Source: Pseudomonadota bacterium
GTDB taxonomy: Bacteria; Pseudomonadota; Gammaproteobacteria; Burkholderiales; Ga0077523
Assembly (NCBI GenBank): GCA_963205165.1
Contig: CAUJJX010000190.1
Coordinates: forward strand, 1-32,751
Length of the DNA: 32,751 nucleotides
Reading direction: 5' to 3'
Positions 1-9,916 of the stretch are shown here, piece after piece. A program made the translations under genes and the position numbers. How positions within the stretch are numbered: the stretch's first letter is position 1; every line of letters starts with the position of its first letter. Below the pieces are notes generated by a model. That model searched no databases and was not told the DNA's origin. It saw nothing but the letters and a program-made list of their open reading frames with translations.

Positions 1-1
1 C

Positions 2-2869
2 TTCGAGACAGGCTCGAACCAGTTCGAGTGGGAACACCTCCGCGCCGACGGCGAGCAGTTCACGGCCCGCGTGCTGACGACCGCGATCCGTCAGGGCGGC
101 AAGGATCTCCTGCACGTCGTCTGGACCGACATCACGGCACAGAAGCAGGCCGAGGCCGAGCTGGCCGAGTACCGCCACGATCTCGAACGCAAGGTCGCGG
201 AGCGTACCGCCGAGGTGATCGCGGCGACCGAGTCGCTGCGCGTCGCCCAGGAGGAGCGGCAGGTGGTCTTCGACGCGGCGAGCGTCGGCATCGTGCTGAC
301 GCGCGACCGGGTCATCGTGCACTGCAACCGGACGATGGAACGCATGCTCGGCCGCGAGGCTGGCGAACTCACGGGGCAGCTCACGCGCATCTGGTATCGC
401 AGCGACGCCGAGTACGCCGCTGCCGGTGAGCGCATCTACGCCGACGTCTCGCGGCAGGGCCTCCACAGCGAGGAGGTCGAGCTGACCCGCAAGGACGGCA
501 GCACGTTCTGGGCGCGCCTGACGGTGCAGGCGTTCGATCGCGACCGACCGGAGCAGGGCGTCGCGGTCACCATCGAGGACAACACCGCCGAGCGCGCGGC
601 CATCGCCGAGATGGCGCGGGCGCGGGCACTGGCCGAGGACGCCGCCCGGACCAAGTCCGACTTCCTCGCCAACATGAGCCACGAGATCCGGACGCCGATG
701 AACGCCGTCATCGGGATGACGCACCTCGTGCTCAAGACCGCGCTCACGCCGCGGCAGCGCGAGTACGTCCGGAAGATCCAGTCGTCGAGCCAGATGCTGC
801 TGGGCATCCTGAACGACATCCTGGACTTCTCGAAGATCGACGCCGGCAAGCTCGTCGTGGAGCGCATCGATTTCGAGCTCGACCGCGTGCTCGACAACGT
901 CGCCGCGATGGTCGCCGAGCGCACGGCCGGCAAGGGGCTCGAGCTGATCATCGACGTCGCCGCCGACGTGCCGAACAACCTGATCGGCGATCCGCTGCGC
1001 ATCGGCCAGATCCTGACCAACTACGCGAACAACGCCGTGAAGTTCACGGAGCACGGCGAGATCGTGATCCGCGTCGAGGTCGAGGGACGCGAGGGCGACG
1101 ACCTGCGGCTGCGCTTCGTGGTGCGCGATACCGGAATCGGCATCGAAGCGGCGCAGCGCGAGCGCCTGTTCCGGAGCTTCGAGCAGGCGGACACGTCGAT
1201 CACCCGGAAGTACGGCGGCACGGGCCTCGGCCTCGTCATCTCGAAGCGGCTCGCTGAACTGATGGGCGGCGAGGTCGGCGTCGACAGCGTGCCGGGCGAT
1301 GGGTCCACGTTCTGGTTCACCGTCGCGCTCGGCACCGGCTGCGACGCCGGCGAACGCTTCCTGCCGCGGGCCGACCTGCGCGGGCGTCGCGTGCTCGTGG
1401 TGGACGACAACGAGCACGCGCGCGAGATCATCGGTGACCAGTTGCGCGCGATGACGTTCGTGGTCGCGACGGCGGCGTCCGGTGACGATGCGCTTGCGGA
1501 ACTGCTCCGTGCCGAGGCGGCGCGCGAGCCCCACGAGATCGTCTTCCTCGACTGGCACATGCCCGGGATGGACGGGCTCGAGACGGCCGCCGAGATCCGC
1601 CGGCTCGGGCTCCGGTCGTCGCCGCATCTGCTGATGGTCACGGCGTACGGCCGGGATGACCTCGTGGCGTCGGCGAGCCGGGTCGGCATCGAGGACGTCC
1701 TGACGAAGCCGGTGACGCCGTCGCAGCTCTTCGATGCGGCGATGCGGGTGCTCGGGGCCGACGAGTCCGCGCGACACCGGCCGCGGGCGGACGAATCCGG
1801 CGTGTCGCGCGACGTGTCGATGCTCGCGGGTGCCCGCGCGCTCCTCGTCGAGGACAACGATCTCAACCAGGAGGTCGCGACCGAGTTCCTCCACGAGGTC
1901 GGGCTCGAGGTCGACGTGGCCCCCGACGGCGCCGTCGCGCTCGAGAAGCTGAAGACGAACACGTACGACATCGTGCTGATGGACATGCAGATGCCCGTGA
2001 TGGACGGTCTCACGGCGGCCCGCGAGATCCGGAAGCTGCCCGGGCTGCGCGATCTCCCGATCGTGGCGATGACGGCCAACGTGATGGCCGCCGATCGTGA
2101 GCGCTGCATCGACGCCGGCATGAACGATCACATCGCGAAGCCCATCGATCCGGCGACGCTCGTCGCGAAGCTCGTGCAGTGGGTCCGGCCGCGGGTCGAG
2201 CGGTTGCCGGTCGCCACTATCGCCGCCGCCGGGCGGGACGCGGCACGGCAGCCGGTGTCGGCGCATGTGCTGGACGGCATCCCCGGGCTGGACGTGAAGC
2301 TCGGCCTGCATCTCGTGATGGATCGCGACGCGCTGTACCTCAGCATCATGGAGAAGTTCGTCGAGGGACAGGCCGACGCGCCTGCCCGCATCGGCGCTGC
2401 CATCGCCGCGGCCGACTGGCCGACGGCCGAGCGCGAGGCCCATACGCTCAAGGGCGTCAGCGCGCAGATCGGGGCGGGGGATCTGCGCGGGATGGCGGAG
2501 CAGCTCGAGCGTGCGATCCGCGGTCGTGAACCCGTGGCGCGGCTCGACGAGCTTCGTGCCGGCGTGGCGGCTGCCCTCGGGTCACTGATCGGCGCGATCG
2601 CGGAGCGGCTGCCGAAGGCGGCGCCGGTCGTGGCTGCGTCGTCGGTCGATCCGGCGGCGCTGCGCGAATTGTGCGTCCGCCTCGCCGGGCTGCTTCGCGA
2701 CGACGATTTCGCCAGCGGGAAGCTCCTCGGGGACAACGCGGCGATGCTGCGCGCGGCGTTCGGCGACCGTTACCGCGAGATCTCCGAGGCCGTGCGCCAG
2801 TACGACTTCGCGATCGCGCTCGATCGACTCGAGCGGGCGGCGGAGTCCCTCGGGATCGCGGTGCGCTGA
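2..2869 (+). CDS. Hybrid sensor histidine kinase with PAS, two receiver domains and HPt (5' partial)
   Basis: The reading frame is open from the first bases of the window, so the gene starts upstream; the GTG at 71 in the ORF track is probably internal. Visible order, numbered from that GTG: the tail of one PAS/PAC domain, a short coiled-coil linker, a second PAS domain (about 60-165), HisKA with the H-box NMSHEIRTPMN (His near 206), HATPase_c (NNAVKFT, DTGIGIE, GGTGLGL), receiver 1 (Asp in FLDWHMPGMDG near 494), receiver 2 (Asp in LMDMQMPVMDG near 638) and a C-terminal HPt domain (HTLKGVSAQIG, His near 791). This is a BarA/ArcB-like multi-step phosphorelay kinase. Receiver 1 ends with an intact KPV lysine motif, so both receivers look functional. 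Signal and output partner are unknown; no cognate regulator is adjacent. Any membrane segments would be in the missing N-terminus. Confidence 0.93.
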   Translation, partial: FETGSNQFEWEHLRADGEQFTARVLTTAIRQGGKDLLHVVWTDITAQKQAEAELAEYRHDLERKVAERTAEVIAATESLRVAQEERQVVFDAASVGIVLTRDRVIVHCNRTMERMLGREAGELTGQLTRIWYRSDAEYAAAGERIYADVSRQGLHSEEVELTRKDGSTFWARLTVQAFDRDRPEQGVAVTIEDNTAERAAIAEMARARALAEDAARTKSDFLANMSHEIRTPMNAVIGMTHLVLKTALTPRQREYVRKIQSSSQMLLGILNDILDFSKIDAGKLVVERIDFELDRVLDNVAAMVAERTAGKGLELIIDVAADVPNNLIGDPLRIGQILTNYANNAVKFTEHGEIVIRVEVEGREGDDLRLRFVVRDTGIGIEAAQRERLFRSFEQADTSITRKYGGTGLGLVISKRLAELMGGEVGVDSVPGDGSTFWFTVALGTGCDAGERFLPRADLRGRRVLVVDDNEHAREIIGDQLRAMTFVVATAASGDDALAELLRAEAAREPHEIVFLDWHMPGMDGLETAAEIRRLGLRSSPHLLMVTAYGRDDLVASASRVGIEDVLTKPVTPSQLFDAAMRVLGADESARHRPRADESGVSRDVSMLAGARALLVEDNDLNQEVATEFLHEVGLEVDVAPDGAVALEKLKTNTYDIVLMDMQMPVMDGLTAAREIRKLPGLRDLPIVAMTANVMAADRERCIDAGMNDHIAKPIDPATLVAKLVQWVRPRVERLPVATIAAAGRDAARQPVSAHVLDGIPGLDVKLGLHLVMDRDALYLSIMEKFVEGQADAPARIGAAIAAADWPTAEREAHTLKGVSAQIGAGDLRGMAEQLERAIRGREPVARLDELRAGVAAALGSLIGAIAERLPKAAPVVAASSVDPAALRELCVRLAGLLRDDDFASGKLLGDNAAMLRAAFGDRYREISEAVRQYDFAIALDRLERAAESLGIAVR

Positions 2870-2921
2870 TCCGGTGTGCCGCTGTGCCGGTGCGCCGGGC
2901 TTGCCGGGCGCGATCGGCGAT

Positions 2922-3932
<1,011 letters not shown>

Positions 3933-3947
3933 CGGGGCGGGGCGCGG

Positions 3948-4733
3948 TCAGCGGCCGGTGAAGTTGCCGGGGCGGCGTTCGAGGAAGGCGCGCATGCCTT
4001 CGGCAGCGTCTTCCGTGCGGAGCAGGCGCTGGAGTTCGGGCATGAGCTTCGGGATCTCGGCGCGTTCGCCTTCCGCGCGCGCGGTGCGCGACGACGCGAG
4101 CGTCGATGCGACGGCCTGCGGCGCCTGTCGGGCGATGGTCTCGGCGATCGCGAGGGCACATTCGAACTGCCGGCCGACCGGCGTGACTTCCTGGACGAGC
4201 CCGATGCGCAGCGCCTCGGTGGCGTCGAAGCCGTCACCGGTGAGCAGCCAGCGCATCGCGTTGCCCCAGCCGGCTTCCTGGACGAAGCGGATCGTCGCGC
4301 CGCCGATCGGGTAGATCCCGCGGTGCACCTCGATCTGCGCGAAGCGCGTGTCGGCCGCCGCGACGCGGATGTCGGCGGCGAGCAGCAGCTCGATCCCGAT
4401 GGTCATGCACCAGCCCTGCACCGCCATCACGAGCGGCTTCGAGAGGATGCGTCCGGCGTCGAGGCCGAGCGGGTCGATGCCGTCGTCGGGCAGGGGCGGG
4501 CGGCGGTTCGCGGCGAAATGCGGGGTCCACTGCGGGAGGTCGATACCGCCCGTGAAGTGGTCGCCGTGGGCGAAGAGCAGGCCGCATCGCAGCGCGGGGT
4601 CGCGGTCGAGTTCGCCGAGCGCGCGGGACAGTGCCTCGTACATCGGGACGTCGACGGCGTTGCGCTTCGCGACGCGATCGAGGCCCACGAGCAGGACGCC
4701 GCCGCGCCGTTCGAGGGTGACGGTGCCGTTCAT
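3948..4733 (-). CDS. Enoyl-CoA hydratase/isomerase family (crotonase) protein
   Basis: This is a 261-aa crotonase-fold protein. The ATG at 4733 is chosen because AAGGAAG lies just upstream and the N-terminus (NGTVTLERRGGVLLVGLDR) matches the family start; the track ORF extends back through bpt in another frame. Glutamates in GIELLLAADIRV and FAQIEVHRGIYP occupy the positions of the two catalytic acid/base residues of enoyl-CoA hydratase, which suggests hydratase chemistry, but the substrate cannot be read from sequence. The oxyanion-hole segment is HFTGGIDLPQW rather than the common AGADI form. Fatty-acid or aromatic-acid beta-oxidation is the usual role of such genes. It sits 23 nt after bpt and 15 nt before pyrD, so it is probably co-transcribed, without an obvious functional link. 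Confidence 0.9.
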   Translation of the reverse strand: MNGTVTLERRGGVLLVGLDRVAKRNAVDVPMYEALSRALGELDRDPALRCGLLFAHGDHFTGGIDLPQWTPHFAANRRPPLPDDGIDPLGLDAGRILSKPLVMAVQGWCMTIGIELLLAADIRVAAADTRFAQIEVHRGIYPIGGATIRFVQEAGWGNAMRWLLTGDGFDATEALRIGLVQEVTPVGRQFECALAIAETIARQAPQAVASTLASSRTARAEGERAEIPKLMPELQRLLRTEDAAEGMRAFLERRPGNFTGR

Positions 4734-4756
4734 CGTTGGTGCTTCCTTGGAGGAGT

Positions 4757-5491
4757 TCAGGTGTCGGTGTCCGGGAGCCGTTGCCAGGCGCCGCCGATCA
4801 GGCCCTCGATCGGACGGAAGTTCACCTTGTAGGCCATCTTGCGGCTCTCGGCGATCCAGTAGCCGAGGTACAGATGCGGCAGGTCGAGCTGCCGGCAGAG
4901 CTCGATCTGCCAGAGCACGTTGTACGTGCCGAAGCTGGCGTTCTCGAGTTCCGGATCGAAGAAGGTGTAGACGGACGACAGGCCGTCGTTCAACCGGTCG
5001 ACGATGCTGACCATGCGCAGTGCGCCGTCCTCGCGGAACTCGACGAGGTTCGAGTTCACGTTGCTCTGGAGCAGGAAGTGGCGGTACTGCTCGCGGGAGT
5101 CCTGGTCCATGCCGCCGCCGAAATGGCGTGCCGACTGGTAGGCGAGATAGAGCGCGTAGTGCTCGGAGTGGTACTCGAGCTTCAGGATCCGGGTCTCGAG
5201 GTTCGCGTGGCGCTGGCGCGCACGGCGTTGCGAGCGGGTCGGCTGGAACTCGTTCACGAGGATGCGCACCGGGACGCACGCGCGGCAGCTGTCGCAGTAG
5301 GGGCGGTACGTGAACGCGCCGCTGCGCCGGAAGCCGGCACGGACGAGTTCGCTGTAGACGTGGGAATCGATCGCGTGGCTCGGCGTCGCGACCTGCGAGC
5401 GTGCGAGGCGGTCCGCGAGGTAGCTGCACGGGTACGGTGCCGTCGCGTAGAACTGCAGCACCGAGAAGGGCAGGTCGTTCAGCTGGGTCAT
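4757..5491 (-). CDS. bpt: Aspartate/glutamate leucyltransferase (arginyl-tRNA--protein transferase family)
   Basis: The 244-aa protein belongs to the ATE1-related Bpt family, which transfers leucine from Leu-tRNA to N-terminal Asp or Glu and so creates a destabilising N-degron for ClpS/ClpAP. Recognition rests on the N-terminal [13 protein letters not shown] region, the cysteine-containing [16 protein letters not shown] segment (about 62-78) and the C-terminal [21 protein letters not shown] block, all typical. The start codon overlaps the aat stop as ATGA, so the two transferases are translationally coupled. Older annotations call this gene ate; specificity for leucine rather than arginine is inferred from bacterial family members. 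Confidence 0.95.
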   Translation of the reverse strand: MTQLNDLPFSVLQFYATAPYPCSYLADRLARSQVATPSHAIDSHVYSELVRAGFRRSGAFTYRPYCDSCRACVPVRILVNEFQPTRSQRRARQRHANLETRILKLEYHSEHYALYLAYQSARHFGGGMDQDSREQYRHFLLQSNVNSNLVEFREDGALRMVSIVDRLNDGLSSVYTFFDPELENASFGTYNVLWQIELCRQLDLPHLYLGYWIAESRKMAYKVNFRPIEGLIGGAWQRLPDTDT

Positions 5492-6195
5492 GGCGTTGCC
5501 TCGGGGACCGCGGCGAGCGCGTGCCAGCGCTGCGGTTCGGGCCCGGAGTTTACCAACTCCGCGATGCGCTTCGAGAACTCCGCCCGCGGGATTTCGCGGG
5601 CGCCGAGCGACGCGAGATGCGACGTCGCCATCTGGCAGTCGATCATCGGGAAGCCGAGTGCGGCGACGTGCGCGACGAGGTGCGCGACCGCGATCTTCGA
5701 GGCGTCGCGGACCCGTGTGAACATCGATTCGCCGTAGAACATCCGGCCGATCGCGACCCCGTACAGGCCGCCGGCGAGTTCGCCGTCGATCCAGGTCTCG
5801 ATGCTGTGCGCGTGGCCGGCCTCGTGGAGCCGGACGTAGGCGTCGATCATCGCGTCGGAGATCCAGGTGCCGCCGTGGGCATCGCGCGGCGCGGCGCAGG
5901 CCTGCATCACGTCACGGAATGCGGTGTCGACGCGCACCTCGTACGGCCGGTTGCGCAGCGTCTTCGCGAACGAGCGCGTGATCCGGAACTCGTCGGTGAA
6001 CAGCACCATCCGCGGATCGGGGCTCCACCAGAGCAGCGGTTCCCCCGGCGAGAACCACGGGAAGATGCCGTGCCGGTAGGCGTCGATGAGGCGTCCGGTC
6101 GAGAGGTCGGCGCCGGCCGCGAGGAGGCCGTTCGGATCGCGCAGCGCGCGGGACACCGGCGGGAAGGGATCGCGCCGGCCCAGCCAGGGAATCAA
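5488..6195 (-). CDS. aat: Leucyl/phenylalanyl-tRNA--protein transferase
   Basis: Aat attaches Leu or Phe to proteins beginning with Lys or Arg, generating N-degrons read by ClpS. At 235 aa it has the standard length. The family signature near the N-terminus is clear ([35 protein letters not shown]), followed by the [22 protein letters not shown] core and the [17 protein letters not shown]-terminal motif. The start is TTG at 6195, chosen because I-P-W-L immediately after it is the conserved family N-terminus and no ATG is better placed. It lies 22 nt downstream of sodC and overlaps bpt by 4 nt. Confidence 0.96.
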   Translation of the reverse strand: MIPWLGRRDPFPPVSRALRDPNGLLAAGADLSTGRLIDAYRHGIFPWFSPGEPLLWWSPDPRMVLFTDEFRITRSFAKTLRNRPYEVRVDTAFRDVMQACAAPRDAHGGTWISDAMIDAYVRLHEAGHAHSIETWIDGELAGGLYGVAIGRMFYGESMFTRVRDASKIAVAHLVAHVAALGFPMIDCQMATSHLASLGAREIPRAEFSKRIAELVNSGPEPQRWHALAAVPEATP

Positions 6196-6217
6196 GCGGA
6201 CCCGCGTCTGCGCGCCG

Positions 6218-6748
6218 TCATGGACCCTTGCTGATCAGGCCGCAGGCGATGCGGTTGCTCGCATTGCCGGCCGGCTGCGACTGGAGGTCGTCGGGGGCGG
6301 CGTGGACGACGAGGGCGCGACCGATGATGCTGGCAGCGTCGACACCGAGCGAGAGGCCCTCGACCTCGATGCTGAACTCGGCGACGCCCTCGCTGTTCGC
6401 GATGATGTTGCCGAGATCGCCTGCGTGGCGCGGGGTGCTGTGCGGGCCGGCGTGCGGAGCGCCCGCCGGATTGAAGTGGCCACCGGCGCTGGAGGCGTCG
6501 GGTGCCGTGCAGTTGCCTTTCTCGTGGACGTGGAAGCCGTGCGCGCCCGGTGCGAGGCCGGCGATGCGGCCGGCGATGACGACCGCCCGACCCTTGCGCG
6601 TGAAGGTCACGGTGCCGCGCGCCTCGTGATCGCGCGTGGGCAGGACGGTGGCCGTGGCCCCCGGCGCCTTCGCGACGATCTTCTGCACCGGCACGCAGGC
6701 CGGCAATGCCACAGCCGAGCAGGCGAGTGCGAGAAGCAGCGTTTTCAT
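6218..6748 (-). CDS. sodC: Superoxide dismutase [Cu-Zn], probable lipoprotein
   Basis: This 176-aa protein is a Cu,Zn superoxide dismutase acting outside the cytoplasm on superoxide. The N-terminus is a signal peptide ending in a lipobox-like LPAC (Cys18), so it is probably a lipid-anchored periplasmic form. Metal ligands are all present: His73 and His75 in [10 protein letters not shown], bridging His91 in GGHFNP, His99, His108 and Asp111 in RHAGDLGN, and His149 in ALVVHA. The disulfide cysteines (GNC and IACGL) and the active-site Arg in NRIACG are retained. It is the first gene of the minus-strand run and has its own strong-looking promoter upstream (6807-6835). Confidence 0.95.
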   Translation of the reverse strand: MKTLLLALACSAVALPACVPVQKIVAKAPGATATVLPTRDHEARGTVTFTRKGRAVVIAGRIAGLAPGAHGFHVHEKGNCTAPDASSAGGHFNPAGAPHAGPHSTPRHAGDLGNIIANSEGVAEFSIEVEGLSLGVDAASIIGRALVVHAAPDDLQSQPAGNASNRIACGLISKGP

Positions 6749-6806
6749 CGAGACCCCATTTAGGCAGGTGTCGCGCTTGTCGAATTCGCTCGATCACCCG
6801 TGCGGT

Positions 6807-6835
6807 TTTTTAGCATCGGCCCCCCACCCTGTCAA
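6807..6835 (-). promoter_or_regulatory. Sigma-70 promoter of sodC
   Basis: On the minus strand a perfect -35 TTGACA (6835-6830) is followed after exactly 17 nt by TAAAAA (6812-6807), which matches TATAAT at four of six bases. The predicted start near 6800 leaves a leader of about 50 nt before the sodC ATG. It would drive sodC and possibly the whole run down to pyrD. Confidence 0.65.
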
Positions 6836-6920
6836 ACGCGGTTTCTGTCACGGCCGCGGCTCGCGGGCCGACGGTGTCACGCGCATAATCCGCCGGGTCT
6901 CCAACGCCTCCGCATGCCCA

Positions 6921-8099
6921 GTGAACGACAGCGTCAAGGCGATCGATCCACGCGAACTCGAAGCAGCGTTCTCCCTCTTCAACGAGGCGTCGACGCAGCT
7001 CGCGACGGCGTACCACGACCTGCAGGCACGGGTCGACCGGCTCGCCGCCGAACTCGCGGTCGCGAACGGCGAACTCAAGCGGCAGTACCTCGAGAAGGAA
7101 GCGTTGTCCGAACGCCTGCGGCTGCTGCTCGACGCGCTGCCCGGCGGCGTCGTCGTGGTGGACGGCGATGCGCGGGTCGTCGAGGCGAATCCGGCAGCGC
7201 GCGCCTGGCTCGGCGAGGATCTCGTCGGGCGACCGTGGCCGGAGATCGCGTCCGGCCGGTTGTCGACGGGGCCGGGCACGGCCGAATGGTCGGTGCCGTC
7301 GGCCGATGGTACGCGCCGGCTGACGCTGTCCGAAAGCCGGTTCGACGCGTCGGGCGGCCGGATCCTGTTGCTCAACGACGTGACCGAGGCCGTGCGCCTG
7401 CAGCAGCAGCTCGAGCATCACAAGCGGCTGTCCGCGATGGGCGAGATGGCGGCGGGGCTCGCGCACCAGCTGCGCACGCCGCTCGCGACAGCACTGCTGC
7501 ATGCGGCCAACCTCTCGCGTCCCGATCTGGAAGAGGCCGATCGCGTGCGCTTCAGCGAGCGCGTGCGCGAACGCCTGAAGCACCTCGAACGGATGATCCA
7601 GGACATGCTGATGTTCGTGCGCGGCCAGCGCGGCGGCGAGGACGAGGTCTTTCCGCTGGAGCCTGTCCTGCGCGACGTCGTGCAGATCATCGAGCCGCAG
7701 ATGGCCGGCCGGTCGCTCGAATTCACGTGGCAGCCGCCCGAGGGCGAGGTCCGGCTGCGTGGCGGACGCAAGGCGCTGACCGGCGTCCTGCTCAACCTTC
7801 TGGAGAACGCAATGCAGGCAACGGAGGCGGGCGGATCGATCTCGCTCGTCGCGGAACGGGTCCCGGGTGCCGTGAATGTGCGGGTGCGCGACACCGGTCG
7901 CGGCATCGATCCGGAGATCCGGCAGCGGCTGTTCGAACCTTTCTTCACGACCCGCCAGGAGGGCACGGGCCTCGGGCTCGCGATCGTGCGTGGTGTCGTC
8001 GAGTCCCACGGGGGCGAGGTGGCCGTCGAGTCTGCACCGGGCGCGGGCAGTACCTTCACGCTGCGTCTGCCGCTCGTGGCCGACGCGGTGGCCGCGTGA
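6921..8099 (+). CDS. fleS: Flagellar sensor histidine kinase FleS/FlrB-type
   Basis: The 392-aa kinase partners FleR to switch on sigma-54-dependent flagellar genes. The N-terminus (LEAAFSLFNEASTQLATAYHDLQARVDRLAAEL) is the FleS/FlrB coiled-coil region. A PAS domain (about 65-150, LLDALPGGVVVVDG) follows, then the H-box MGEMAAGLAHQLRTPLA (His182), the N-box LLENAMQA and the ATP lid DTGRGID / GTGLGLAIV. No transmembrane segment is visible, consistent with a cytoplasmic kinase. The start is GTG at 6921: the track ORF extends 95 codons upstream through non-family sequence that overlaps sodC, while this GTG gives the family-like N-terminus. No clear Shine-Dalgarno precedes it, so the start is uncertain by a few codons. 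Its stop is 7 nt from fleR. Confidence 0.92.
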   Translation: MNDSVKAIDPRELEAAFSLFNEASTQLATAYHDLQARVDRLAAELAVANGELKRQYLEKEALSERLRLLLDALPGGVVVVDGDARVVEANPAARAWLGEDLVGRPWPEIASGRLSTGPGTAEWSVPSADGTRRLTLSESRFDASGGRILLLNDVTEAVRLQQQLEHHKRLSAMGEMAAGLAHQLRTPLATALLHAANLSRPDLEEADRVRFSERVRERLKHLERMIQDMLMFVRGQRGGEDEVFPLEPVLRDVVQIIEPQMAGRSLEFTWQPPEGEVRLRGGRKALTGVLLNLLENAMQATEAGGSISLVAERVPGAVNVRVRDTGRGIDPEIRQRLFEPFFTTRQEGTGLGLAIVRGVVESHGGEVAVESAPGAGSTFTLRLPLVADAVAA

Positions 8100-8106
8100 G
8101 GTCGCG

Positions 8107-9501
8107 ATGAGTGCGCGCCCCCTGCCCATCCTGATCGCGGAAGACGACGCGGCGCTGCGCGAGGCGATCGTCGACACGCTGCGGCTCGCGCGCTACCAGG
8201 TCATCGAGGCGATCGACGGCGAGAGCGCGCTCGACGCGCTCGAGAAGCACCGCGTCGGCATGATCGTGAGCGACGTCCAGATGAAGCCGATGGACGGTCA
8301 CGCGCTGCTTGCCGAGGTGAAGCGGCGCCAGCCGTACATGCCCGTGCTGCTGATGACGGCCTACGGGATGGTCGATCGCGCAGTCGAGGCGATGCGATCG
8401 GGCGCCTGCGACTACATCACGAAGCCGTTCGAGCCCGAGGTGCTGCTCGCGCTGATCGTCCGGCACATGCTGCCCGCCTCGTGGGGCGACGACGACCTGA
8501 TGGTCGCGGAAGACCCGGCGACCCGCGAGGTGCTCGAGCTCGCCCGGCGCGTCGCGGCCACCGATGCGACCGTGCTGATCACCGGCGAGAGCGGCACCGG
8601 CAAGGAAGTCATTGCGCTCGCGATCCACCGGCTGTCGCCGCGGGCGCAGAAGCCGTTCGTCGCGATCAACTGCGCGGCGATCCCGGACAACCTGCTCGAG
8701 TCCACGCTGTTCGGCTACGAGAAGGGCGCGTTCACCGGCGCGATGGCCGCGACGCCCGGCAAGTTCGAGCAGGCCGACGGCGGGACGCTCCTGCTGGACG
8801 AAATTTCCGAGATGCCGCTCGCACTCCAGGCGAAGCTGCTGCGGGTGCTCCAGGAGCGCGAGGTCGAACGCGTCGGCGGCCGCAAGCCCGTGCCGGTCGA
8901 CATCCGGGTGCTCGCCACATCGAACCGCGACATGGCGTCCGAGGCGAAGGCGGGGCGGTTCCGCGAAGACCTCTACTACCGGCTGAACGTGTTTCCGCTG
9001 CACAACCTTCCGTTGCGTGAGCGCCGGGGTGACATCGTGCCGCTCGCGAAGCGGATCCTGGCGCGCGGAATCACCGGCGGCCACACCGCGTACACCCTCG
9101 CGCCGGAGGCCCAGGCTTCGTTGACCACCTATGACTGGCCCGGTAACATCCGCGAGCTTGAAAATGTCATGCAGCGCGCCATGATCCTCACGACGGGAAC
9201 GGTCATCGAACCCCGTCAGCTGGCCCTGCCGCGCAGGGAAATCGAAGTGCGCGCTGCGCCGGTGAACGGCGCGGGCGTGGCGGCACCAGCGGCAATGCCC
9301 ACGGATATTCGCAGTCTCGAACGCAGGCACATCCTCGATACGCTTGCAGCATGCGGGGGAGTGCGACGGGCCGCAGCGGAAGTGCTCGGCATGGCGGAGC
9401 GCACGTTGCGCCACAAGCTCCTGCAGTACCGCCAGGAAGGGTTCGCGATACCCTCGGGCGGCGGACAGGACGAACCGGATCATTCGGGTGGTATCGAGTG
9501 A
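8107..9501 (+). CDS. fleR: Sigma-54-dependent flagellar response regulator FleR/FlrC
   Basis: This is a 464-aa NtrC-type activator. The order is receiver domain (phospho-acceptor Asp56 in VSDVQMKPMDG, Lys in ITKPFEP), AAA+ domain with Walker A GESGTGKE (about 160-167), the sigma-54 contact loop GAFTGA (about 207-212) and Walker B GGTLLLDE (about 225-232), then a Fis-type helix-turn-helix at the C-terminus (GVRRAAAEVLGMAERTLRHKL). The intact GAFTGA loop means it can act on sigma-54. The ATG at 8107 gives the canonical start; the longer track ORF is out of frame with any known extension. Immediate downstream sigma-54 sites (before fliE and fliK) are its probable targets. Confidence 0.96.
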   Translation: MSARPLPILIAEDDAALREAIVDTLRLARYQVIEAIDGESALDALEKHRVGMIVSDVQMKPMDGHALLAEVKRRQPYMPVLLMTAYGMVDRAVEAMRSGACDYITKPFEPEVLLALIVRHMLPASWGDDDLMVAEDPATREVLELARRVAATDATVLITGESGTGKEVIALAIHRLSPRAQKPFVAINCAAIPDNLLESTLFGYEKGAFTGAMAATPGKFEQADGGTLLLDEISEMPLALQAKLLRVLQEREVERVGGRKPVPVDIRVLATSNRDMASEAKAGRFREDLYYRLNVFPLHNLPLRERRGDIVPLAKRILARGITGGHTAYTLAPEAQASLTTYDWPGNIRELENVMQRAMILTTGTVIEPRQLALPRREIEVRAAPVNGAGVAAPAAMPTDIRSLERRHILDTLAACGGVRRAAAEVLGMAERTLRHKLLQYRQEGFAIPSGGGQDEPDHSGGIE

Positions 9502-9504
9502 CAC

Positions 9505-9518
9505 GGCATGCGGTTTGC
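9505..9518 (+). promoter_or_regulatory. Sigma-54 (-24/-12) promoter upstream of fliE
   Basis: GGCATG-CGGT-TTGC matches the consensus GGCACG-N4-TTGC with one change, and the invariant GG (9505-9506) and GC (9517-9518) are exactly 10 nt apart. It begins 3 nt after the fleR stop, 65 nt before the fliE ATG, with a predicted start near 9530. FleR or a FleQ-like activator is the likely partner. Confidence 0.75.
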
Positions 9519-9582
9519 AATGTCGGTGCGAACCAGCGAGACGCATCCACGTCGGAGAGCGGGCGCAAGCTTCCATAGCTAC

Positions 9583-9900
9583 ATGAACACACAAGGCATC
9601 GACCAACTTCTCGGGGAATTGCGGCAGGCCGCGGCCAAGGCTTCGGGCCAGGAGCCGGCAGCTTCTTCCGCCGGGGCGGCAAATTTTGCCGACCTCCTCC
9701 AGGCTTCGATCGGCCAGGTGAACGCTGCCCAGCAGGAAGGGCAGGCGATGCAGCAGGCCTTCGATGCCAACGACCCGAACGTGAATCTCCAGGACGTCAT
9801 GGTCCAGCTGCAGAAGGCGAGTCTGTCCTTCCAGACCATGGTGCAGGTCCGCAACCGCCTCGTCTCCGCGTACCAGGAAGTCATGAGCATGCAAGTCTGA
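9583..9900 (+). CDS. fliE: Flagellar hook-basal body complex protein FliE
   Basis: FliE is the small protein joining the MS ring and export gate to the rod, and is secreted by the flagellar type III apparatus. The 105-aa protein has a variable Ala/Gln-rich N-terminus and the conserved C-terminal half (DPNVNLQDVMVQLQKASLSFQTMVQVRNRLVSAYQEVM region). The ATG at 9583 is preferred over the track start at 9508, because the extra 25 residues are not family-like and the predicted sigma-54 start near 9530 lies after 9508. It is first in the fliEFGHIJ unit, 16 nt before fliF. Confidence 0.93.
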   Translation: MNTQGIDQLLGELRQAAAKASGQEPAASSAGAANFADLLQASIGQVNAAQQEGQAMQQAFDANDPNVNLQDVMVQLQKASLSFQTMVQVRNRLVSAYQEVMSMQV

Positions 9901-9916
9901 GCGACTGGCAGCGCTC

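Noticed and set aside
2870-2921. Possible terminator between the hybrid kinase and pyrD
   Set aside because: Only short imperfect GC-rich pairings and no T-tract on either strand.
6884-6889. CATAAT as a -10 element for fleS
   Set aside because: No -35-like sequence at 15-19 nt upstream, and the site is only about 30 nt before the start; too weak to list as a promoter.
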